Source: Telmatobacter sp. DSM 110680
GTDB taxonomy: Bacteria > Acidobacteriota > Terriglobia > Terriglobales > Acidobacteriaceae
Direction of reading: 5' to 3'
Assembly (NCBI RefSeq): GCF_039994875.1
Contig: NZ_CP121196.1
Coordinates: 62,001-126,000, forward strand
DNA: 64,000 nt
The position numbers and the translations under genes were made by a program. Below the pieces are notes generated by a model. It had not been told where the DNA came from, ran no database searches, and worked only from the letters and a program-made list of their open reading frames with translations. The stretch's first letter is position 1; each line of letters begins with the position of its first letter. This document shows, piece after piece, positions 44,517 through 53,116 of this stretch.

Positions 44517-47069
44517 TTATTCGATGCGCAGGGCTCGCACGGGGTCGATGGAGGCCGCACGCCGCGCCGGAATGATTCCAGCAATGGCAGCCGCGAGCAC
44601 GAGCACTCCAATGGCGATGGCCATGACCGGAACATTTACGCTGGTGATCTCGTAGAGCTGCGATTTGACGTAGCGCACGCAGAAGATGGCAATCGGGATT
44701 CCAATCGCGAGGCCGATGATGGTCTGGAGCATGGCTCCGCGCATGATGGTGGCGATAACGCGGCTGCGTGCAGCGCCGAGTGCCATGCGGATGCCGATTT
44801 CCGGCGTGCGGCGGACGACCGTGTAGGCGGTGACGCCATAGAGCCCAATGGCGGCAAGAAGAAGCGCAAGCATACCGAAGAGAGAAGTGAGGCGCGCGAT
44901 CAGCCGTTCCTCGATGAACCGATCGTCAATCTGCTGCTGGAAGGTCTGAAATTTAACGATGGTGAGATTGGGATTGATGCTCGCCAAGGTGCTACTGACA
45001 ATCTTCTCAAAGCCGGGAACAGGGCGGTTGGTCTGAATAACCAGTGCGCCGGCAAACATGGATTGATCCTTTTCGAGAGGACTGTCTGGGTCGTTCACAT
45101 TGCCTGCGCGCTGTGTCAGAGGAAGGAAGTACATAGCGTGATCTTTCCAGTAGACACTCGTGTAGGTAGTGTCTTCTACGACGCCGACGATCTCATGCGA
45201 TCCATCGAGGCCCACCTGGTGTGGACCGGAGAAGCCGAAACGATGACCGATTGGGTTGCGCTTGCCGAAGAATTGCTTGACGAATTCCTGGTTGACGACG
45301 GCGACGGGAGGCGCATTCAGCGTGTCCTGCAATGTAAAGCCGCGGCCCATAACAACGTGGGTACCAACGGAGTCGAAGTACTCCGCGGTACCTTTCACCC
45401 AGGATGCGCCTTTGTTCAGGTCTGGGTCGCCCTGAACTTTTACGCCGGATCCCCAGTTGTTTTCTTCCATCGGCGTGTAGGTGGAGAGGCCGACCTTAAC
45501 AACGCCGGGGATGGCATGGAAGCGGTCTACGATGGCCTGATACAGAGGCTCGACCTCTGTGTTCTTGTAGCCGGCGGCTTGCGGATTGATGTGGGCGATG
45601 TAGCGATTGGTGGCATCCAGTCGCATGTCGACGTTTTGAGCTTTGTTGAGACTCTGCACGAAGAGGCCAGCAGCAACGAGCAGCACAAGGGAAAGCGCGG
45701 CCTGGAGGACAACCAGTGCACGCTGAAGGAAGGATGCTCCGTGAGCGGTGGTGCGTGCGTTGGCGCGCAGCGATTCGACGGGCTGGGTGCGCGCGGCCAT
45801 TAGGGCGGGCGCGAGACCAAAGAGAACTCCCGTAATGAGCGAAAGCGCAAACGAAAAACCGATGACCAGTGGAGAGGGCGAGGCTGACACCGGCATGTTT
45901 TCCTGGTTTGGAAATGCGAGAGCAAGTAGCGCGTGTGCTCCCAGATAGGAGACAGCGAGGCCTAGCAAGCCACCAAGGCCCGAGAGAAGAACACTTTCAG
46001 TAAGGAGTTGGCGGACGATACGGCTGCGCTGGGCTCCAAGTGCGGAGCGGATGGAAAGCTCAGCGCGACGGCTCATGCCGCGCACCAGCAACAGGTTGGC
46101 GATGTTAGCGCAGGCGACGAGAAGGACGAGACCGGCGATCCATTGCAAGAGCTTGAGATGGTCTTTGTATCCATCCTGCATATTCTGGATACCGCCACCG
46201 CCCGGCGTGAGTACAACATGAGTGCGGGGCAGAGCTTCCTTGGCGCGCTGATCGGTAAATGTCTTGAGTGGCGCGAAAGTCTGCTTGAGCAGCGCACTAG
46301 CCTTGGCCTGAAGGGCTGGCACGGAAGTTCCCGGCTTCACGCGACCGATAATGTACGCCCACTGGCTGTCAGGATCGGTGAAGTACGGTGCACCTATAAC
46401 CGGATCCATCGTATTCATGGGAAGGTAGTACCGGGGCGGATTGGTATCGATGCGATCCCCGTAGAATCCCTTGGGCGCAATACCTATGATGGTGGCCGGT
46501 TTGGTATTGATGTAGAACTCGCTGCCCACAACGCTGGGATCGCCCGCATAATCCTGCATCCATGCGTCATAGCTCATGACGGCGGTAATGGGTGCGCCCT
46601 TCTGGTCGTCGGCGTCGATAAAAAGCCGGCCGGCTGCGGGCGAGAGACCGAAGACTCGAAAGTAGTTACCCGAGACGAAGGTTCCCATAACAGATTTGGC
46701 GATGGTCTGGGGTCCGGAACGACGCACGGTAATGGGCCGCCAGGCGTAGCCGGATTCCATCGCGGCCAACTCCTCGAACTCTGGAAGGTTCTTCTTGAAC
46801 ATGTAGTACGTGTCCGTGGCGAAGAGCGAGTAGTCCCCCTCCTTATTCCAACCGCCATTGACGCAGCAATCGTCTGTATCGCCGATGCGGATGAGGGTCT
46901 TGGGATCTGTTACCGGCAGGTTATGGAGGAGGATTGCATTGACCAGCGTGAATATCGCCGCGTTGGCACCGATGCCGAGGGCGAGCGTGAGCAGCACGGT
47001 CGCCGTGAACCCCGGCGTCTTACGCAACTGGCGAAAAGCATAACCCAGATCCTGCAGCAGAATTCGCAA
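44517..47069 (-). CDS. MacB/FtsX-type ABC permease, acidobacterial duplicated form (ADOP)
   Basis: An 850-residue permease with the N-terminal signature [19 protein letters not shown], a first membrane helix, a MacB-type periplasmic domain, an FtsX domain near the middle ([30 protein letters not shown] [16 protein letters not shown]), then a second copy of both ([20 protein letters not shown], final helices). This duplicated orphan architecture without an adjacent ATPase gene is common in Acidobacteriota. The TTG at 47069 is chosen: GGAGGT lies 6 nt upstream and it gives the canonical N-terminus; the frame is open 23 codons further. The transported substrate is unknown; export of peptides or lipoproteins is the general role. 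Confidence 0.92.
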   Translation of the reverse strand: MRILLQDLGYAFRQLRKTPGFTATVLLTLALGIGANAAIFTLVNAILLHNLPVTDPKTLIRIGDTDDCCVNGGWNKEGDYSLFATDTYYMFKKNLPEFEELAAMESGYAWRPITVRRSGPQTIAKSVMGTFVSGNYFRVFGLSPAAGRLFIDADDQKGAPITAVMSYDAWMQDYAGDPSVVGSEFYINTKPATIIGIAPKGFYGDRIDTNPPRYYLPMNTMDPVIGAPYFTDPDSQWAYIIGRVKPGTSVPALQAKASALLKQTFAPLKTFTDQRAKEALPRTHVVLTPGGGGIQNMQDGYKDHLKLLQWIAGLVLLVACANIANLLLVRGMSRRAELSIRSALGAQRSRIVRQLLTESVLLSGLGGLLGLAVSYLGAHALLALAFPNQENMPVSASPSPLVIGFSFALSLITGVLFGLAPALMAARTQPVESLRANARTTAHGASFLQRALVVLQAALSLVLLVAAGLFVQSLNKAQNVDMRLDATNRYIAHINPQAAGYKNTEVEPLYQAIVDRFHAIPGVVKVGLSTYTPMEENNWGSGVKVQGDPDLNKGASWVKGTAEYFDSVGTHVVMGRGFTLQDTLNAPPVAVVNQEFVKQFFGKRNPIGHRFGFSGPHQVGLDGSHEIVGVVEDTTYTSVYWKDHAMYFLPLTQRAGNVNDPDSPLEKDQSMFAGALVIQTNRPVPGFEKIVSSTLASINPNLTIVKFQTFQQQIDDRFIEERLIARLTSLFGMLALLLAAIGLYGVTAYTVVRRTPEIGIRMALGAARSRVIATIMRGAMLQTIIGLAIGIPIAIFCVRYVKSQLYEITSVNVPVMAIAIGVLVLAAAIAGIIPARRAASIDPVRALRIE

Positions 47070-47388
47070 GGGGGGACCTCCACACACGTAACCTTGAACA
47101 AAACAAGAGCATGTCGCGTGCCAAAGGAATTTCGCCACAGACGCTTGAAATCAACAAATTAGCCATCTCAGCGTCGCGAAGTTGCGTTCACAAGTGAGAA
47201 AGAGTGTTCGAAGTCGGACGCTTTGCGTTAGAAGGTGGAAAGACTTTGTGATTCGGTGGACCAGCGTCCCCCGCAAATCAAAAAGATTGAATGGCCTTAA
47301 CTATCGTTTCACGCTCGACCGCAGTTGAGCACCGCAGAGCCGACATGGCGACTCACGGTTTTTGCGCAGCGCGGATAACTATGACAGA
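47070..47388. other. Gene-free stretch upstream of the permease
   Basis: No convincing ORF is present on either strand. It should carry the permease promoter; no strong -35/-10 pair is visible to me. Confidence 0.5.
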
Positions 47389-47418
47389 ACGGGCATCCAA
47401 GGAAACTTGGATGCCCGT
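47389..47418 (-). terminator. Terminator of the beta-helix gene
   Basis: A perfect 13-bp stem (ACGGGCATCCAAG/CTTGGATGCCCGT) with a 4-nt loop lies 30 nt past the beta-helix stop codon. The tail on the minus strand (TCTGTCATAG) is only moderately T-rich. Confidence 0.75.
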
Positions 47419-47448
47419 AAACGTCAGGAATACGGCTGAAGGTTGAGA

Positions 47449-49116
47449 CTACTGGGCAGCGATAGCGCAGGCGCCGGCAGGCGATGAAGATGGAGCGCCC
47501 CAACTCGAGCTGTAGTCCGTTCCCATTGCACTCTTCCACCCTGAGAAACTTACTTTCGAACCGTTTACCAGCTCGAATGCAGACGTCGTATGCGGGTCGT
47601 ACCAACGATTGCTTCCTGCGTTCAATGTGCTCTTGAAGTCATAAAAGGCTCCGCTACTCAGGTACGTTCCAAACACATGCTGACCCGAGTTGCTGTCCAC
47701 CACGACGTTCCCCGTCATGACCGTGTCGTTCGTATATATGTTGTAGTACGCACCGCTTTGCCAGTCGCGAATTACGTGGCCGCCACTTCTGCCGCCGAGA
47801 AAAATCTGTGCGTCATACTGTTGACCTGAAGTTCCGTTGTTATAGAAGGTGTTGCTTTTGAAAGTGACTTTCGCCGCGTTGAGCAACTCCACGCCTGCCC
47901 GCGAGTTGCACAGGTGGCTATTCTCCACTGTAATCGGCCCCTCACTTGCTTCGAGCTGCAAATCGGCCAATTCGTTATTAGAGAGATAGACGCCGTTGAT
48001 TGTGATGTTCTTATTGTCTGTATCGAACCACAAGCCTTGCGCCTGGTTGCCGTAGGAGTGGTGATTCAGTACCGTCGCGGTGTGCATCAACATCGACTTG
48101 AAGCCACCCATACCCCAATCGAGAAGACCCCCTTCGGCTCCTCTCCAGTTGTTGTAATCGGTCTTGTTGTTTTCCCAGAGGGAATTTGTATCCTGATAAC
48201 CGTGAAAACCCACACCACCGTTGTGGCTCCCAACAGAATTCTGCACGGTGATATTGTTGCTGTTTGAGATTTCCAATCCACCCCAGTTGTTCCAGACCGC
48301 TTGAACATTGTCGACCAGCACGCCTGAGCTGTTAGAGATGACTGCAGCATTTTGATTTACACAGCTTCTTGCATGCTCAATCACCATGCCACGAACAACC
48401 ACATTGCTGCGTCCGGATATGCTCAAGATCTGCGAGCGAGTTGCAACCTCCACACTTGCTGTTGACATGTTGGTGTTTACCGGAGGCTTGATAAGTAGTT
48501 GATTTGAGCTTTCATTCACATAAAATTTGCCGGGACTTAACGATGACGAGGACAAAACCTGTGTGAGCGAGTTGCCATTCACGAAAACCATCTCTGTTCG
48601 ACGCGCAAGGGTCGACATGGATGGCCAACCAGAAGGTGTCGGGCACGTGCCGAAATTGTAGGTCCACGCGTGGGAGTAGACACCACCGGATTGGGCGCTC
48701 CAGCCGCCACTTATTGCGTCCGAGCCAGAAATGTAGGTGGTGCCCGTCGTGGCTGCCTCGATCGTCAGCGGAGCGGCAGTTTGACTCGCTCCAATGTTAA
48801 GGGACTCACGATATACACCGGGATTAACGATGATTTTCGCGCCAACGTTCAGTTGATTTTTCAAGGTTGCCAGATTGATCGCGGACTGAATCGTTTGAAG
48901 AGGCGCAACGCTCGTACCCACGGAGTTAATCTTTGCGAGGGCGGCGTTTGCGCTCATTGTAGTCATGGCATTGAGAGCGGCATCGGAGCCTTTTTCGCTA
49001 TCTACATAGATTGCGGGGTTTTGGCTTTCAGTGATGTTCGCTTGGCAGCGCGCACGGGCTCCGGCAAAAGCCAGAGTCGCAAGAAACATGGCGGTGATGA
49101 ATTTTGTTGACTGCAT
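47449..49116 (-). CDS. Secreted right-handed parallel beta-helix protein
   Basis: A 555-residue protein with a signal peptide (STKFITAMFLATLAFAGARA). The N-terminal 70-110 region (LQTIQSAINLATLKNQLNVG, IIVNPGVYRESLNI) is the typical cap of pectate-lyase-like beta-helices. Repeating rungs with Asn ladders (NNWGGLEISNSNNITVQNS, NNELADLQLEASEGPITVEN) run from about 230 to 480. Such folds are polysaccharide lyases, hydrolases or epimerases; no catalytic signature could be identified by eye. AGAGG lies upstream of the chosen ATG. It is followed by a terminator and preceded by a 1.6-kb gene-free region, so it is transcribed alone. Confidence 0.83.
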   Translation of the reverse strand: MQSTKFITAMFLATLAFAGARARCQANITESQNPAIYVDSEKGSDAALNAMTTMSANAALAKINSVGTSVAPLQTIQSAINLATLKNQLNVGAKIIVNPGVYRESLNIGASQTAAPLTIEAATTGTTYISGSDAISGGWSAQSGGVYSHAWTYNFGTCPTPSGWPSMSTLARRTEMVFVNGNSLTQVLSSSSLSPGKFYVNESSNQLLIKPPVNTNMSTASVEVATRSQILSISGRSNVVVRGMVIEHARSCVNQNAAVISNSSGVLVDNVQAVWNNWGGLEISNSNNITVQNSVGSHNGGVGFHGYQDTNSLWENNKTDYNNWRGAEGGLLDWGMGGFKSMLMHTATVLNHHSYGNQAQGLWFDTDNKNITINGVYLSNNELADLQLEASEGPITVENSHLCNSRAGVELLNAAKVTFKSNTFYNNGTSGQQYDAQIFLGGRSGGHVIRDWQSGAYYNIYTNDTVMTGNVVVDSNSGQHVFGTYLSSGAFYDFKSTLNAGSNRWYDPHTTSAFELVNGSKVSFSGWKSAMGTDYSSSWGAPSSSPAGACAIAAQ

Positions 49117-50759
49117 GTGAGAGCCTCTGCGGGTTAAATAAACGGTGATCAATCTCTCGGCCGCAATGGCCGGGAACAGCTCGAACTCGCATCACAGATA
49201 GCGCTCTCGTGCATAGGTCCGCTAACTGAACGAGCTCAAACCAAGGCGCAAAGGCAAAACAAAGCCCTAGTTGGGCAAAAATAGACGGGACGGCTTTTCT
49301 GGCGTTTCGATCCGTTTTTCCGTGGGGTGGCCGTGCTTACGATGATTCTGCGACTGCCGAGCCGGAAGGAATGTGTCGTCGGTCACTTGACCGGCTATAT
49401 CGTTTGGTTCGGCGATTCGCAAATCGGATTGCGTGGCAGCGGTCGACGCCGCAATGCAGATACAGCTTTTCTTACAAAGAGTTCCAGCGATTCCTTTAGC
49501 TGCGAAAGGGATCGTTAAGTCGCTGTCGTTCTGTAGAAGTGAGGGCGTTTGCGGAACCTTAGAAATATTTTCCAATCGACTGTGTGCAGGATGCCGCTTT
49601 AGGCATCTATTGATATGTACGGTGGCCGCCACACGGTGGCGTATGTCTGCGGGCTTGTAGTCGCTGGAGCGAGTGATCGCGACAAAAGCACAAGAAGCGG
49701 GATCGATCATCATAAGGCGCAACAAATGCCTCTGGAGTATTAAAGATTGGCCAAGACATTCGTCGCAGGGAAAAGCCGATCTTCACGAGAAACGCGAAGT
49801 TCGAGACCGATACACTTGTCCGTAAGGCGGCGCTTGAAGCACATCACCAACGGCCTTCGCCCGGTGCGCTGAATTGTCTAACAGCAAGAAACAAAACCAA
49901 CTTTTTTATCTTTCAAAGCCGATTTTGAAAGTGCAAATTCAAGTGTTCGATGTGACCTTGCAGGGTCTCGAAACACCTCGAAATGCATAAATAGAGCGCA
50001 TTCCTTGCTAACAGACTTACCTTTGCGATCCGCGGCTGGCGAGATCCCTATAAATTACAACGAACTCCCAAGGAATAACTGAAAGCCCTTGGATTTTGGG
50101 CGACGCCGCTGCCGCTTTGCGGTTGAAATCGCTTCGTGCTTGCAAGCCCACTTTGATGGTCTTGAAGAATCATACAAATAGTAGTTGGTCTGTGCAACCA
50201 AAAACCGACTCATATTTCTTCGTTCATTGTTTCTATCTCGAATAATGAAAAAACCCGTCCTCGGCAGGTCAATGGCAAGGGTATGGCGCAGGGACCGGTC
50301 GGCACCTTTCAAGCGGATTTTGAGTTTGGGCGTTGGCGCCAATAGGGTGCCGGACATATTGTTTTGTTACGTTTAACGCTTTCTGTTTTCCATAATTTCC
50401 ATGTAGTTGACTGGATCTATGAGCGGCCGAGCATCTGAGGTATTCGAAGAGAGTATCGGAGTTTGTGGAACTGAACGCAGTTGTGGGACTGGCAAACCTG
50501 AAAGAGCCCCCGCTCGGTGGACTATTTTCGTCGAACTCGATTCGTCGAACTTTGCAATCAGGATCCTTTGTAGTTGGCGATCGATTCAGACTCATTTGTT
50601 GGATGCGTGAGGCGAATGTTCCCCCAAGCTTCCTAAATTAACGACACAACTTAGACGCGCTGAAGATCGCTCAACACTTAAATCACAGCCGGTGTCGCAG
50701 CGGCAGAAATACGGTTCAGTTTTTCTCCAGTGATGATGGATTCCATCTCGAAACTCGCT
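49117..50759. other. 1.6-kb gene-free region
   Basis: It carries no supported gene on either strand. ORFs of 60-150 codons exist but lack ribosome-binding sites and any recognisable domain. The region looks AT-richer and more irregular than its neighbours, with an 8-bp stem-loop at 49910-49931. It may be a decayed gene, an RNA gene or a long regulatory region for the beta-helix gene; nothing distinguishes these by eye. Confidence 0.4.
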
Positions 50760-52985
50760 TCATTTCTTGTCCAGGCGGAAGGCAGCGGCCTGAAAGTCGC
50801 CTCTGAAATTGTCGTTAATGTCGAAGCCGTGATTCATCCACCATGCTCCACTGGCTATTGCAGGAGTTCCCTTCTCCACGGCGCCTTCGATGGGCGTGAG
50901 TGCATAATTCGCATCATGGTCGAGGCCCTTGAGCGTGAGCCGCGGGAATTTACGGCCCTCCTGCGTCGAGTGGATGAAAGCGAAGACCACCGACTGCGTC
51001 TTGTCGCGATTGACGGTTTCAGTGGCAGAGAACTCGCTACCGTTCAGCGGTGAGATAAGCCGATAAAGGTCCCCTTGCACGATCGTTGGCTGAACCTGGT
51101 GGTAGGCAGCGATGAGGCGCTTGGCGGAGGTCATCTCCTCATCGGTCCACTTGCTGATGTTGGCGCCAATGCCGAGCGAACCTTGCATAGAGCTGAGCAT
51201 TCGGTAACTGAGCGAGGTAGCGCGTTTATTCAACCAGTGAGGCGAGTCGGTGACCCAGGCCATCATGATCTGTGGCGTATACGCATAGGTGAAGCCGTCC
51301 TGCTGTGAGAGGCGATCAAAAGGATCCGTGTTGTCGGAGGGCCACACCTCGTCGGCGTACTGGAGAATGCCGAGATCGACGCGACCACCGCCGCCGGAGC
51401 AGGACTCGAGTTCGACCTTCGGGTGGCGCTTCTTGAGTTCGGCAAGAATAGCGTACAAGTTACGCGTGAACTCGACGTAGACCTTCTTTTGCTCGGCTGC
51501 CGGTAGCTGGTCCCAGCCGGGCTCGCTCCAGTTGCGGTTGTAGTCCCACTTAAGGAAAGCGATGTCGTTCTCGGTAAGAAGCTTGTCGAGGAATCCGAGG
51601 ATGTAGTCGCGAGTGTCTGGGCGCGCGAGGTTCAGCACAAGCTGGTTGCGCTGCTCAGAGCGCGGACGACCGGGGAAGTTGAGCACCCAATCGGGGTGCT
51701 TGCGGTAGAGATCGGAGTCGGGGTTGACCATCTCTGGCTCGACCCATAGTCCAAAGTCCATGCCGAGGGCGTGAACTTTGTCGATGAGGGGCTTGAGGCC
51801 GTGGGGAAACTTCTGCGGGTTCACGTACCAGTCGCCGAGTCCGGCATGGTCGTCCTTGCGCTGGCCAAACCAGCCGTCATCCATCACGAAGCGGTCGACG
51901 CCCAGGGCCGCGGCTTTCTCCGCAAGCGCAATCTGACCTTCTTCTGTGACGCTGAATTCGGTAGCTTCCCACGAGTTGTAAATCACAGGGCGCGGCTTGG
52001 GTGCGCCAGAATCGCCACCGCCAACACGATGCGGAAGGATATGCGCAAGTTCATATTGGTGGAGAATGCGCGAAGCGCCGCCGAGGCCGTGGGCACTGTA
52101 TCCGCCGTAGAAGATCGGCGTCTCGAGCGACTGACCGGTTTGAAGGACGTAGCCAAAATCGAAGGGGTTGAAGCCACCGGTTACGCGGATGGCATCGAGT
52201 TGATCTTGTTCCACGACGATGCGCCACGAGCCGCTCCACGCGAGCGCGCCAAACCAGACTTCGCCCGAGTTCTCATCGGGTTTGTCGCCCGCTTGAATCG
52301 CGAACCACGGATTGGCCTGGTGACCGGTGGATCCGCGGCGGCTTTCGATGACACGTGCGCCGGGATGCAGGGCTTCCTGCGTGAGAGTCCACTCGCCTGC
52401 CCAGCGGCCAGTGAGGTAGTTGAGCGTGTAGTGAGCGGGTGGCAGCGCCCAGGCCGCTGCGGCTGCCTGCTCGATCGTTATTGGCTTGGGCTCGCGATTT
52501 TCGATTGTTGCCGAGCGTGCGAGAACTCCAGACTCCGGATCGATCCCATAATGCAGCGTTACGAAAACCTTTCGATCAATATCCTTCAAAACAATTTTGA
52601 AGCCGTCGGAAGCGGTTTGATAACTGTCGTAGTGGAGGACAAGATCACGATTTCCGTCTGCAAACGTGACTTTGAGCGCCGGCTCTAAAAACAGGCCAGC
52701 GCCCCATCCCGCATACTCCTGCGGAGTGTTGGTGTAGGAGGAATCGAAGGAGGCCCACTCGCGCTCAGGAACAGCGGAGGGAATCCGATCGCCTGCGGCA
52801 ATTCGTCCGCCCCAGTAGATCTGCTGGAGTTCACCGCGCGAATTCAGACCGAAAGCATAGGTGACATTACCGCCATCAAGACGAAAAACTTTTGTGGCTT
52901 CGTCGAAGGTTGCGCCAGACGGTTGCGCTGTGGCAATAAACGAAGCAGAGAGCAATAGTGCGGCGGTCAGTATGTTACGCGACAT
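50760..52985 (-). CDS. Alpha-galactosidase, glycoside hydrolase family 36, exported
   Basis: A 741-residue GH36 enzyme releasing terminal alpha-galactose from oligo- or polysaccharides. After a signal peptide (RNILTAALLLSASFIATA) comes the GH36 N-terminal beta-supersandwich and a TIM barrel with the nucleophile Asp in FLKWDYNRNWSEPG, ELESCSGGGGRVDLG, and the acid/base Asp in WPSDNTDPFDRL. The ATG at 52985 follows GAGAGAG; an ATG at 52994 is an alternative and the frame is open upstream. It lies 131 nt downstream of the GH2 gene on the same strand, so the two probably act on one galactose-containing glycan. Confidence 0.93.
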   Translation of the reverse strand: MSRNILTAALLLSASFIATAQPSGATFDEATKVFRLDGGNVTYAFGLNSRGELQQIYWGGRIAAGDRIPSAVPEREWASFDSSYTNTPQEYAGWGAGLFLEPALKVTFADGNRDLVLHYDSYQTASDGFKIVLKDIDRKVFVTLHYGIDPESGVLARSATIENREPKPITIEQAAAAAWALPPAHYTLNYLTGRWAGEWTLTQEALHPGARVIESRRGSTGHQANPWFAIQAGDKPDENSGEVWFGALAWSGSWRIVVEQDQLDAIRVTGGFNPFDFGYVLQTGQSLETPIFYGGYSAHGLGGASRILHQYELAHILPHRVGGGDSGAPKPRPVIYNSWEATEFSVTEEGQIALAEKAAALGVDRFVMDDGWFGQRKDDHAGLGDWYVNPQKFPHGLKPLIDKVHALGMDFGLWVEPEMVNPDSDLYRKHPDWVLNFPGRPRSEQRNQLVLNLARPDTRDYILGFLDKLLTENDIAFLKWDYNRNWSEPGWDQLPAAEQKKVYVEFTRNLYAILAELKKRHPKVELESCSGGGGRVDLGILQYADEVWPSDNTDPFDRLSQQDGFTYAYTPQIMMAWVTDSPHWLNKRATSLSYRMLSSMQGSLGIGANISKWTDEEMTSAKRLIAAYHQVQPTIVQGDLYRLISPLNGSEFSATETVNRDKTQSVVFAFIHSTQEGRKFPRLTLKGLDHDANYALTPIEGAVEKGTPAIASGAWWMNHGFDINDNFRGDFQAAAFRLDKK

Positions 52986-53116
52986 GATGAGCATCTCTCT
53001 CCCCTGGATTTCAAGCTGATCTCCAAGAATCGGACTATATCCAGCGCGCTTAGGGATGGACGTTTCGCAGTTCACCTGCCTGGTGGCGCCGAAAGACCTT
53101 GTGCTGCACCTGAAAA

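Noticed and set aside
44484..45803. 439-codon open frame on the plus strand
   Set aside because: It is antisense to the FtsX half of the permease gene, has a composition typical of reverse-strand shadow frames (Asp/Gly/His-rich, no hydrophobic core) and no ribosome-binding site or domain.
46008..47162. 384-codon open frame on the plus strand
   Set aside because: It is antisense to the periplasmic half of the same permease, with the same shadow-frame composition.
49240..49310. Cyclic-di-GMP riboswitch-like segment (GGCGCAAAGGCAAAAC)
   Set aside because: It lacks the second GCAAAGCC-type stem and tetraloop receptor arrangement of the known class and reads opposite to the nearest gene.
49267..49725. 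152-codon open frame on the minus strand in the gene-free region
   Set aside because: It has no recognisable domain, no clear ribosome-binding site and irregular composition; I treat the region as non-coding pending a search.
50055..50357. 100-codon basic open frame on the minus strand
   Set aside because: The Arg/Lys-rich sequence has no fold signature and no ribosome-binding site.
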